Made by a program: the position numbers and the translations under genes. Shown one piece after another: positions 53,510-61,821 of a DNA stretch of 64,000 nucleotides. The notes under the pieces were generated by a model that saw only the letters and a list, made by a program, of their open reading frames with translations, did not search any database and was not told where the DNA came from. The stretch covers positions 1 through 64,000 of the forward strand of contig JBAXQM010000002.1 of assembly GCA_037131735.1 (NCBI GenBank). The letters run 5' to 3'. This DNA is from CAIUPE01 sp037131735 (GTDB lineage: Bacteria > Pseudomonadota > Alphaproteobacteria > Rhizobiales > Beijerinckiaceae). Numbering within the stretch: the first letter of the stretch is position 1; every line of letters starts with the position of its first letter.

Positions 53510-54654
53510 GTTTTTAGCGATATTTTTCGAAAACCTGGAAGGCTTTCGACCGTCACGCCGCCACGATGACTACGCCAGCCGGGCCGTGCCGTGTGAACCA
53601 AAATCGCCTGGGCAATCGCTGTACGCGTGATAAGTCCGATCATGCGTTCAGCATTATTGGCTATAATGAGCGCAGATACGTGGCTTTTCTCAAAATGCGT
53701 GAGAGCCATTTCTAAATTATCATCTTCTGAAAGCGTGTGATCAATCGGGTGCATGATTGCTGAGATAGGCGTCGTATCTGCATTATCGGCGAGGGCTGCA
53801 AGAATATCCATTCGTGTGATGATGCCGAAGGCGCGGCCTGTTTCATCAATCACGGGAAAAATTTCATCACTCGACCGGATCAGTCTTTCCATACTGGCGC
53901 GGATCGTATCAGTGGGATGCAGAGATGAGAATTCGGTCATCATCGCTTCGCCAACAGTGAGATCGCGCGCGCTATCATGAAGGGCTGCGGCATCGGCCTC
54001 AGCCCCCGCAGCGATAAAGATAAAGGCGGCAATGATGAGTAGAAAGGGATTACCAAAGAGTCCCAGAAATCCGAGTCCGAATGCAAAGACTTGTCCGATG
54101 CTTGCAGCAATTTTCGTTGCTCGTGAGCGGCTCCATTTAAGCGCGAGCAGCGCACGCAAGACGCGACCACCATCCATCGGAAAAGCGGGCAGCAGATTGA
54201 AAGTCATTAAAATGAGATTCGCAGCAGCAATGCGTAAGGTAAGGCTCGCTTGTGAATTACCAATATTGTTGAAGTCCTCTTCAGTCAAAGAACTGCCAAG
54301 CCAAAGCATTAGCCCAAGTGCGATGACGAGATTGACGAAGGGCCCGGCGAGTGAAACCAAAATTTCTTGGCTCGGCTTTTCGGGCACGCGTTCCATATTC
54401 GCGACGCCGCCGATGGGAAACAAAGTCACGTCTCGAGTCTTGGCGCCAAAGCGACGGGCCATCAAGACATGGCCGAATTCATGCGCGAGAACGCAAACGA
54501 AAATCAGGACAATGAAGGCGAGTGTATCCCAAGCCGCCTCAGGCCCGTTCGCGCGATAGGTCAGAATGCCAATAAAGGCCAGAAAGAGCAGAAAGGTCAC
54601 ATGAACCCGAATCGCGGTTCCCGCGATGCTTCCGAGATCGATCGACCACCGCAT
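53506..54654 (-). CDS. Site-2 protease (M50) with two CBS domains
   Basis: This 382-residue membrane metalloprotease has zinc-binding HEFGH at residues 58-62 and the third ligand in NLLPAFPMDGGR with Asp161. It has about six membrane segments, then two CBS repeats (about residues 235-345: VGEAMMTEF and ISAIMHPI). The SpoIVFB-like plus CBS architecture is widespread in bacteria. CBS domains may sense adenine nucleotides. It lacks a PDZ domain, unlike RseP. Confidence 0.94.
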   Translation of the reverse strand: MRWSIDLGSIAGTAIRVHVTFLLFLAFIGILTYRANGPEAAWDTLAFIVLIFVCVLAHEFGHVLMARRFGAKTRDVTLFPIGGVANMERVPEKPSQEILVSLAGPFVNLVIALGLMLWLGSSLTEEDFNNIGNSQASLTLRIAAANLILMTFNLLPAFPMDGGRVLRALLALKWSRSRATKIAASIGQVFAFGLGFLGLFGNPFLLIIAAFIFIAAGAEADAAALHDSARDLTVGEAMMTEFSSLHPTDTIRASMERLIRSSDEIFPVIDETGRAFGIITRMDILAALADNADTTPISAIMHPIDHTLSEDDNLEMALTHFEKSHVSALIIANNAERMIGLITRTAIAQAILVHTARPGWRSHRGGVTVESLPGFRKISLKT

Positions 54655-54767
54655 AGTCTACGCTCCTACCTGATCAGCCTCATGGGCTTGGCTCAGGCTA
54701 GTCCTCCCGGCACCCGCCCGATAGCGCGCAAAAACCCGTAGCCCGTCACAACCGCTGGTTAGTTGAC

Positions 54768-54783
54768 GAATGAATGTTCATTC
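54768..54783 (+). promoter_or_regulatory. TetR-type operator palindrome
   Basis: GAATGAA (54768-54774), TG, TTCATTC (54777-54783) is a perfect 7+7 palindrome with a 2-base centre, the pattern bound by many AcrR/TetR repressors. It ends 17 bases before the regulator ATG, so autoregulation and control of the efflux genes are likely. Confidence 0.75.
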
Positions 54784-54800
54784 ACTAATTGCGTGCTCCC

Positions 54801-55433
54801 ATGTCTCTTGCCCGTGCGCCACGCTATTTGGATCGTCGCCCGCAAATCCTCGATGCGGCGGAGAGCTGCTTTACGCGTTCCGGCTTTCACCGGACGACGA
54901 TGCAGGACGTAGCGGGTGAGGCCGGCATGGTTCCGGGCAATCTCTACCGCTATTTTTCGTCGAAAGACGCATTGATCCTCGCTCTTATTGAACGCGACCG
55001 CGCTGAAATTGCCGCCGATTTTGCGGCACTTGGCGGCACCGGCGATCTGATGGGCGCATTCCGGACCCTTGGACATCGTCATTTTATTGAAAAGCCGAGA
55101 GAAAAAGCCGTTCTTACCCTGGAGATCTGGAGTGAGGCGGCGCGCAATCCGGCGATTGCCGAGGTGATGGGCGGCGTTCAAGCGGAAGTCCGGCGGGGCA
55201 TCATCGCCGTATGCGAGAAAGCACGGCTTAAGGGCGATATTCCCGACCAAGTGGACCTTGATGCCGTGGCACGCCTGATTCTAACTCTCTCCGACGGGCT
55301 CATCCGCCGCAAAGCGCTTGATCCCGATTTCGAAAGTGAAACCGAAGTCGCGACCCTCCTCAATCTTATTGGCGCTGTCTTGTGTGGGTCCATCTCTCTC
55401 ACCCCTTGCGTCGCCCGAATTGTAAGCCTTTAG
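54801..55433 (+). CDS. TetR-family regulator of the RND efflux operon
   Basis: This 210-residue regulator has the HTH FHRTTMQDVAGEAGMVPGNLYRYFSSKDAL (about residues 30-58, given here by its ends FHRTT and SSKDAL). The C-terminal ligand domain is variable. An upstream TTG in frame is less likely than this ATG. It sits 24 bases before the HlyD gene and just after the palindromic operator. Confidence 0.93.
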   Translation: MSLARAPRYLDRRPQILDAAESCFTRSGFHRTTMQDVAGEAGMVPGNLYRYFSSKDALILALIERDRAEIAADFAALGGTGDLMGAFRTLGHRHFIEKPREKAVLTLEIWSEAARNPAIAEVMGGVQAEVRRGIIAVCEKARLKGDIPDQVDLDAVARLILTLSDGLIRRKALDPDFESETEVATLLNLIGAVLCGSISLTPCVARIVSL

Positions 55434-55457
55434 ACTTTTGCTGACAGGAACCTGACC

Positions 55458-56519
55458 ATGCTTTGGAGCCGTATCACTGCCATCCTTCTCGTTGTTGTCG
55501 CCGTTGGTTGGATTGCCTCGGGCGCAATGACCAAAAAGGACGCGCCGCCCGCGACGACGAAAACTGTCGAGGCCAAACCCTTTCAGGTATCCATCCTTCC
55601 CGCCGTTGTTGAACCTCGATCGCGTAAGCTCACGTTATCCGGACGCACTGAAGCTGATATCCGGACCATGGCTATTGCACGCACGAGCGGTGTCGTTACT
55701 GAATTGCCAGTACGTCGCGGTTCGGTTGTGAAGCAGGGCGATGTGATCGCGGTTCTCTCTGACGAAGCGCGCGAATCCAATGTGCAGCAGGCGCAAGCGC
55801 GTCTTGAGCAGCGCCAAAAAGAATTTGAAGCGAAGCGCGTCCTTGTTGAAAGTGGTAACCTCGCGAAATTGGGCCTCGCGCAATTTGAAGCTGATTTAAA
55901 AGGCGCGCAGGCGCAATTGGCGCAAGCGCAGGCTGAACGAGATCGCGGCACCGTACTCGCACCCGTTTCCGGAATCATCAATGAAGTCCCTGCAACATTA
56001 GGCCAAAGCTTGCAGCCCGGCGCACCCGTTGCTGAAGTCATGTCACTTGATCCCATGTTGGCGGTTGTAGAAATTTCCGAGCGGCGTTTGTCGGGGGTTA
56101 AAGTTGGCGATCGTGCCGATGTGCGCTTGATCGGCGGTGCAGAAGCTGAAGGCACTGTGCGCTTCATTTCCAATCGTGCGAGCCCGCAAACGCGTACTTA
56201 TCGAATAGATGTGAGCCTTGCGAATCCGGATCGTAAAATTGCCGATGGCGTAACGGCGGAAGTGACGCTCTATCTTGCACCGGTTGATGCGACAAAGGTT
56301 GCGCGTTCTGCCTTGACCTTCTCTGCAGAGGGCAAACTAGGCGTGCGCGTAGTGGAGCAAGGAAATAAAGTTGTCTTTGTTCCCGTGGCGCTCGTCGAAG
56401 ATCAAACAGACTATCTATATGTTTCGGGCATTGCGCCTGGCGCACAGATCATCGTTCAGGGTCAGGATTTCGTGAAAGAGGGACAGGCTGTCGAGCCGGT
56501 TCCGATGAAGCAGGGTTGA
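55458..56519 (+). CDS. RND efflux periplasmic adaptor (HlyD/MFP family)
   Basis: This 353-residue membrane-fusion protein has an N-terminal anchor (residues 5-24). The lipoyl-like halves are GVVTELPVRRGSVVKQGDVI and APVSGIINEVPATLGQSLQPG, flanking a coiled-coil of about 60 residues (VQQAQARLEQRQKEF onward). A beta-barrel and membrane-proximal domain follow. It links the RND pump at 56545 to an outer-membrane channel, whose gene is not here. Confidence 0.95.
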   Translation: MLWSRITAILLVVVAVGWIASGAMTKKDAPPATTKTVEAKPFQVSILPAVVEPRSRKLTLSGRTEADIRTMAIARTSGVVTELPVRRGSVVKQGDVIAVLSDEARESNVQQAQARLEQRQKEFEAKRVLVESGNLAKLGLAQFEADLKGAQAQLAQAQAERDRGTVLAPVSGIINEVPATLGQSLQPGAPVAEVMSLDPMLAVVEISERRLSGVKVGDRADVRLIGGAEAEGTVRFISNRASPQTRTYRIDVSLANPDRKIADGVTAEVTLYLAPVDATKVARSALTFSAEGKLGVRVVEQGNKVVFVPVALVEDQTDYLYVSGIAPGAQIIVQGQDFVKEGQAVEPVPMKQG

Positions 56520-56544
56520 GAGAAAGCATCAGGGCGAACCGATC

Positions 56545-59500
56545 ATGAAAAATCCTATTGATTTTGCTATTTCTCACGCGCGTTTGACGCTGGCCTTCCT
56601 CGCCTTCTTGTTGCTTGCGGGCTTTATTGCCTACACGACCATTCCTAAAGAAGCGGAACCCGATGTGAAGGTTCCGATCGTTTATGTGCAATTGTCACAA
56701 CGCGGCATTAGCCCGGAAGATGCAGAGCGGCTTTTGTTGCGCCCGATGGAGACACAACTCAAATCGGTTGCGAGTGTCAAAGAAATGCGCTCCACTGCTT
56801 TTGAAGGCGGCGGCTTTGTTCTTCTTGAATTTGAGGCGGGCTTTGATTCAACCAAAGCGGTACAAGACGTGCGCGCAAAGGTTGACGATGCCAAGCGCGA
56901 TTTACCGAAAGATGCCGATCAACCATCAGTGCGAGAAGTTAATCTCTCGCTCTTCCCCGTATTGGTTGTTGCGCTCACCGGCGACGTTCCTGAGCGGACT
57001 TTGTTGCGCATTGCCCGCGGTGCAAAAAATGCCATCGAATCGATACCCGGCGTTCTCTCCGCTGATCTGAAGGGCGCGCGCGATGAGGTTGTAGAAATCA
57101 TCGCCGAACCGATGCTGATGAAAAGCTATGGCATCAGCCTTGATGGTCTCATTGGCGGTGTCGCGCAATCCAATAGCCTCGTTGCGGCAGGCGCCTTGGA
57201 AGGCGGCACAGGTCGCTTCGCGGTAAAAGTGCCGGCACTCATCGAACGGCCTGAAGATATCTTGAAATTGCCCGTAACGGCATCGGCTGGTGCGAGTGTG
57301 ATGCTCGGCGATGTTGCGGAAGTGCGCCCGACCTTTAAGGACGCGACGTCTATTACGCGCGTGAATGGAAAGCCGGCTATTGCGATTGAAGTGTCAAAGC
57401 GCACGGGCTCCAATTTGATTGAGACGGTTGATCTCGTAAAATATGTCGTTGGTGAATTGCAGAAATCCTGGCCCGCAACTGTTTCTGTCACCTTCAGTCA
57501 GGATAAATCGAAAACCATTCGTGACATGCTTCACGAATTGCAGAACAGCGTTGTTACCGCTGTGTTGCTCGTGCTTGTCATTATGATGTTTGTACTCGGT
57601 GGCCGTCCATCGCTCTTCATCGGCATCGCTATTCCGGGTTCATTCCTCGCGGGTATTCTTGCGCTGCAATTAGCGGGGCTCACCGTAAACATCGTTGTGC
57701 TCTTCTCGCTTATCCTCGCGGTTGGCATGTTGGTGGATGATGCGATCATTGTTTCGGAATATGCTGAGCGGCGATTGGCGGAAGGTATGGATCCGAAACT
57801 TGCTTTCTCCATGGCGGCTAAGCGTATGGCGGGCCCGGTGATTGCTTCGACGCTAACGCGTATTGCTGCTTTCTCGCCCCTTTTGTTTTGGCCCGGCATT
57901 GTAGGCCAATTCATGAAATATATGCCGCTTACTTTAATTGCGACACTTTCTGCTTCGCTTGTCGTTGCATTGTTCTTTACGCCGACACTTGGCGCATTGC
58001 TCGGTAAAGCAGCGGAAAATCCGCATGATGATCGCGCGAAGGAAAAAGGCCTTTATATGCGCGTTGTTCGCTTTTGTATCGGCCATCCCGGTTTGACATT
58101 GGCCGCCACATTGTTCCTCTTGGTTGCTGTTATCAAATCCTATGGTGTGTTTGGTAAGGGTGTTGAGTTTTTCCCGAATGTTGAGCCTGATTACGGCATT
58201 GTTCAGGTCCATGCGCGCGGTAATCTTTCGATCACAGAGAAAGATGAATTGGTAAAACGTGTTGAAGAACGCGTTTTACCAATGAAAGAATTGAAGACCG
58301 TCTATGCACGCTCCGGCGAGAGCCAAAAAGGTTCAAGCGAAGTCAGTGAAGATACGGTCGGTTCCATTCAATTTGAATTTATCGATTGGCAACATCGTCG
58401 ACCTGCCCATTTGATTATGGAAGAAATCCGTACCAATACGGCTGATATTGCGGGTGTATCGATTGAAGTGACGGCACCGAAGGGCGGCCCCCCGACAGGG
58501 AAAGCCATTCAAGTGCAGCTTTCGGCGATTGATCCCGCCTATCTCATTCCTGCGGCCAAAAAAGTTGCGACAGCACTTGAGGCAGTTCCCGATGTTCGCG
58601 ACCTCGATAATGGTCTTGCTCTGCCCGGTATCGACTGGACGATCAATGTTGATAAAGCGGAGGCGGCAAAATATGGTGCAAGTGCCACCAGCGTTGGCGC
58701 TGCATTGCAGCTTGTCACCAATGGCGTGAAAATTTCAGAATATCGGCCGAATGATACGGATAAATCCGTCGATCTCATTCTACGTTTTCCGGAAGACAAG
58801 CGCACCTTGGATGACATCGAAGAATTGCGCATCAATACGCAAGCAGGCTCTGTGCCGATTGGCAATTTCGTCACCCGCACGCCAAGCCCGCGCGTTGGTC
58901 AACTCAATCGCGTTGCCGGGAGCCGCGTAATTACGGTATCGGCCAACGTTACCGAAGGCGTTCAATCGGCCATCGTGCAGCAAAACGTAATTAATACATT
59001 GTCGAAACTTGATCTCGGACCGGGTGTAACCTTCAAGCTCAAGGGTGAAGATGAAGAACGTGCGAAAGCCGGAGCCTTCTTGTCGAAGGCCTTCGGCACA
59101 GCGATGTTCCTGATTTTCGCGATTTTGCTGGCGCAGTTCAACAAATTCACGAGCGTGTTGCTCGTCTTGTCGGCGGTGGTTCTTTCCACCATTGGTGTGT
59201 TGTTGGGCCTCATGATCATGGGCCAATCATTCGGCGTCGTGATGACCGGTATCGGTATCATCGCGAATGCGGGCGTCATCGTGAACAATAACATTGTTCT
59301 CATTGATACCTATGATCGATTGCGACATGAGGGGATGAATGCCTATGACGCGATTATCGAGACATGCCGTGAACGCGCACGACCCGTTGTCTTGACGGCG
59401 GTCACGGCCATTCTCGGTGTGTTGGCAATTGCTTTCGGCATCAATCTCGATTTCGTCAATCGTGATATCGCGATCGGCGCGCCATCAACACAATGGTGGA

Positions 59501-59700
59501 CGCATCTGTCGGCCGCGATTGTGTTTGGTCTAGGCTTCGCAACCGTTCTGACATTGGTCGTTACGCCAGCCGCTTTGATGATGATCGCTAATCTGTCTGA
59601 CGGCCGTCAGCGTCGCCGTGAAGCGCGTGCAGCGAAGCGCGAAGCAAAACGTCTTGCGAAAGTGGGCGCATCTTCACTCGCACCAACACCGGCTGAATAA
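56545..59700 (+). CDS. RND efflux pump inner-membrane subunit
   Basis: This 1051-residue resistance-nodulation-division transporter has 12 membrane helices and two large periplasmic loops. The proton-relay pair is in LAVGMLVDDAIIV (Asp398, Asp399), equivalent to AcrB Asp407/408. The start has AACCGATC and a weak ribosome site. It forms an operon with the TetR regulator and adaptor. The drug or lipid substrate cannot be told, and the operon lacks an outer-membrane factor, so it must share one. Confidence 0.95.
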   Translation: MKNPIDFAISHARLTLAFLAFLLLAGFIAYTTIPKEAEPDVKVPIVYVQLSQRGISPEDAERLLLRPMETQLKSVASVKEMRSTAFEGGGFVLLEFEAGFDSTKAVQDVRAKVDDAKRDLPKDADQPSVREVNLSLFPVLVVALTGDVPERTLLRIARGAKNAIESIPGVLSADLKGARDEVVEIIAEPMLMKSYGISLDGLIGGVAQSNSLVAAGALEGGTGRFAVKVPALIERPEDILKLPVTASAGASVMLGDVAEVRPTFKDATSITRVNGKPAIAIEVSKRTGSNLIETVDLVKYVVGELQKSWPATVSVTFSQDKSKTIRDMLHELQNSVVTAVLLVLVIMMFVLGGRPSLFIGIAIPGSFLAGILALQLAGLTVNIVVLFSLILAVGMLVDDAIIVSEYAERRLAEGMDPKLAFSMAAKRMAGPVIASTLTRIAAFSPLLFWPGIVGQFMKYMPLTLIATLSASLVVALFFTPTLGALLGKAAENPHDDRAKEKGLYMRVVRFCIGHPGLTLAATLFLLVAVIKSYGVFGKGVEFFPNVEPDYGIVQVHARGNLSITEKDELVKRVEERVLPMKELKTVYARSGESQKGSSEVSEDTVGSIQFEFIDWQHRRPAHLIMEEIRTNTADIAGVSIEVTAPKGGPPTGKAIQVQLSAIDPAYLIPAAKKVATALEAVPDVRDLDNGLALPGIDWTINVDKAEAAKYGASATSVGAALQLVTNGVKISEYRPNDTDKSVDLILRFPEDKRTLDDIEELRINTQAGSVPIGNFVTRTPSPRVGQLNRVAGSRVITVSANVTEGVQSAIVQQNVINTLSKLDLGPGVTFKLKGEDEERAKAGAFLSKAFGTAMFLIFAILLAQFNKFTSVLLVLSAVVLSTIGVLLGLMIMGQSFGVVMTGIGIIANAGVIVNNNIVLIDTYDRLRHEGMNAYDAIIETCRERARPVVLTAVTAILGVLAIAFGINLDFVNRDIAIGAPSTQWWTHLSAAIVFGLGFATVLTLVVTPAALMMIANLSDGRQRRREARAAKREAKRLAKVGASSLAPTPAE

Positions 59701-59710
59701 GGATAGTGCG

Positions 59711-60343
59711 ATGCCGCGCGATGTCGGACTTCTTGCGATTTTAAAGTCGGTTCCGGTTATTCCGGTGCTTACCGTTCATGGTCCTGATGACGCGGTGCCG
59801 CTTGCGCGGGCCTTGGTTGAAGGTGGACTTTCGGTTCTTGAAGTGACGTTACGCACCGAAGGTGCTTTGAAAGCGATTGAGGCGATCAAACATTCCGTAC
59901 CCGATGCAATACTCGGTGCAGGCACGGTGTTGTCCCCCAGTCAGGTTGAAGAAGCGCGGTCTGCGGGATCGAGCTTTCTCGTGAGCCCCGGTTCAACCGT
60001 CAAACTCGCTGAAGCGGCTGCTCATCATGGCATTCCGCTTTTGCCCGGCGTGGCGACAGCCAGTGAAGCGATGGCGATGGCTGAAATGGGTCATCATGTC
60101 TTGAAATTTTTTCCGGCTGAACCTGCAGGCGGTGTCGCTTACCTCAAATCGCTGAGCGCACCTTTGCCACAACTGATGTTCTGCCCGACGGGCGGCATTG
60201 ATGCGGCGAAAGCGAAATCCTATCTCGCCCTTCCCAATGTTATTTGCGTTGGTGGCTCATGGGTTACACCAGCGGATGCTTTGAAAGCGGGCGATTGGGC
60301 GAGCATCACCGCACTTGCAAAAGACTGCGCATTGCTCAGGTAA
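59711..60343 (+). CDS. eda: 2-keto-3-deoxy-6-phosphogluconate aldolase family protein
   Basis: This 210-residue class I aldolase has catalytic Glu in VLEVTLRTEGA, GAGTVLSPSQVEEARSAG, the Schiff-base lysine in HVLKFFPAEPAGG, and PTGGIDAAKAKSYL for phosphate binding. These match KDPG/KDPGal aldolases. The ATG was chosen with AAGGA 7 bases upstream; the longer frame from 59618 lies inside the RND gene. No edd is adjacent, but a sugar-acid dehydratase lies at 61822. It may cleave KDPG or a related keto-deoxy sugar phosphate. Confidence 0.93.
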   Translation: MPRDVGLLAILKSVPVIPVLTVHGPDDAVPLARALVEGGLSVLEVTLRTEGALKAIEAIKHSVPDAILGAGTVLSPSQVEEARSAGSSFLVSPGSTVKLAEAAAHHGIPLLPGVATASEAMAMAEMGHHVLKFFPAEPAGGVAYLKSLSAPLPQLMFCPTGGIDAAKAKSYLALPNVICVGGSWVTPADALKAGDWASITALAKDCALLR

Positions 60344-60349
60344 TTAGAG

Positions 60350-60498
60350 CCGTCATTGCGAGGTTGAGGCACGGTTTACGCAGTAAACGAAAAGGTCCAA
60401 CGGACCTTCTCGAGTGGCGAAGGCGAAGGGTCGACGTGGCAATCCAGACTCTTTCGGAATCATCAACTGGATTGCTTCGCTTTCGCTCGCAATGACGG
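60350..60498. repeat. Imperfect-palindrome repeat element with nested hairpins
   Basis: The ends are inverted: CCGTCATTGCGAG (60350-60362) and CTCGCAATGACGG (60486-60498). Inside are GTTTAC-GCA-GTAAAC (60374-60388), AAGGTCC-AAC-GGACCTT (60392-60408) and GCAATCCAG/CTGGATTGC (60439-60447, 60467-60475). The pattern resembles dispersed GC-poor palindromic repeats common in alphaproteobacteria. It fills nearly the whole gap between two convergent genes (stops at 60343 and 60504), so it may also act in transcript ends. Confidence 0.8.
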
Positions 60499-60503
60499 GT
60501 TAG

Positions 60504-61685
60504 TTATTTCTGCGCGTGTTCGTTCAAAAACTTCTCGATCCGCTCGAGTGCCCGCAGAATATTCTCGGTTGAGTTGGCATAAGAGAGGCGAATAAAGCCT
60601 TCTCCATAAACGCCGAAATCCGGGCCGCCGATTGTGGCTACGCCTGCTTCTTCCAAAAGCGCTGAGGCCAAAGGCTTTGCACGCCAGCCGGTTTTTGAGA
60701 TATTCGGAAACGCATAAAACGCGCCCTTCGGCGTTGCAGCAGAAACATTTGGCAATTTGTTCAAGCCTTCGACCACCACTTTGCGACGGCGGTCAAATTC
60801 GGCAACCATTTTATGCACGTCATCTTGCGGGCCGGTGAGCGCTTCAAGCCCGGCATATTGCGCGGAGGCATTCACACAAGAAAATGAATTCACAGCGAGC
60901 TTGCGCGCGGCGTCATAAAGCGGCTTCGGCCACACGGAATAACCCATGCGCCATCCTGTCATCGCATAGGTTTTTGACCAGCCATCAAGCAGAATAAGGC
61001 GATCACGGATTTCCGGATAAGCAAGCAAGGTTTGATGCTTTTCGCCATCATAAGTCATCTGCGCGTAAATCTCGTCCGACATGATTGCGACATCGGGAAA
61101 GCGCGCGAGACCCTTCACGAGTTTGTCGATCTCGGATTTCGGCGTCACGCCCCCGGTCGGGTTCGCCGGTGAATTGATGATGAGCAATCGCGTCTTCGGT
61201 GTAATGAGGGCGAGCGTCTCATCGGCCGAGAAGGCAAAGCCATTCTCCTCACGAATCGGCACAGGTACAGCCTTCGCGCCTGTAAACTCGATCATCGAGC
61301 GATAAATCGGAAAGCCCGGATCGGGATAGAGAATTTCGGCGCCCGGCTCGCCAAACATCAGGATGGCCATGAACATCGTCACTTTGCCGCCGGGCACGAT
61401 CATCACGAGTTCAGGTGACACTTCGACATTGAAGCGCTTATGGAGGTCGGCCACCACAGCTTCGCGTAAGGGGAGAATACCTGTGGCGGGCGTATAGCCG
61501 TGATGCCCGTCCTTTAGCGCCTTAATCGCCGCTTCAACAATATTCTCGGGTGTCCGGAAATCGGGCTGGCCGATGCCGAGATTGATGATGTCCTTGCCCT
61601 GGCGCTGCAATTCGGTGGCACGAGCAAGCACGGCAAAGGCGTTTTCTTCGCCAATTCGAGAGAAGGCTTCGACGATGTGTAGCAT
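60504..61685 (-). CDS. Class I/II pyridoxal-phosphate aminotransferase
   Basis: This 393-residue enzyme of the aspartate-aminotransferase type has INSPANPTGGVT, SDEIYAQMTYDGE, the Schiff-base lysine in LDGWSKTYAMTGWRMGY (about residue 240) and a C-terminal FIRLSYANS with the substrate-binding arginine. Two starts exist: ATG 61691 and 61685; an AGGAG is 8 bases before the second. It is convergent with the aldolase, separated by the repeat. Amino-acid specificity is unknown. Confidence 0.92.
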   Translation of the reverse strand: MLHIVEAFSRIGEENAFAVLARATELQRQGKDIINLGIGQPDFRTPENIVEAAIKALKDGHHGYTPATGILPLREAVVADLHKRFNVEVSPELVMIVPGGKVTMFMAILMFGEPGAEILYPDPGFPIYRSMIEFTGAKAVPVPIREENGFAFSADETLALITPKTRLLIINSPANPTGGVTPKSEIDKLVKGLARFPDVAIMSDEIYAQMTYDGEKHQTLLAYPEIRDRLILLDGWSKTYAMTGWRMGYSVWPKPLYDAARKLAVNSFSCVNASAQYAGLEALTGPQDDVHKMVAEFDRRRKVVVEGLNKLPNVSAATPKGAFYAFPNISKTGWRAKPLASALLEEAGVATIGGPDFGVYGEGFIRLSYANSTENILRALERIEKFLNEHAQK

Positions 61686-61821
61686 GGGCATTGCTCCTGC
61701 GCCGAAGTCGCGGCGTCTCGCTTATTGATTTCGCAACCTATTTAGGGCGATGCTATGAAGGAAATCAACGCAGGGCCACCCCATTCGGGGAAGGCCCCTT
61801 AAGATCGACGGGGAGAGCGAT

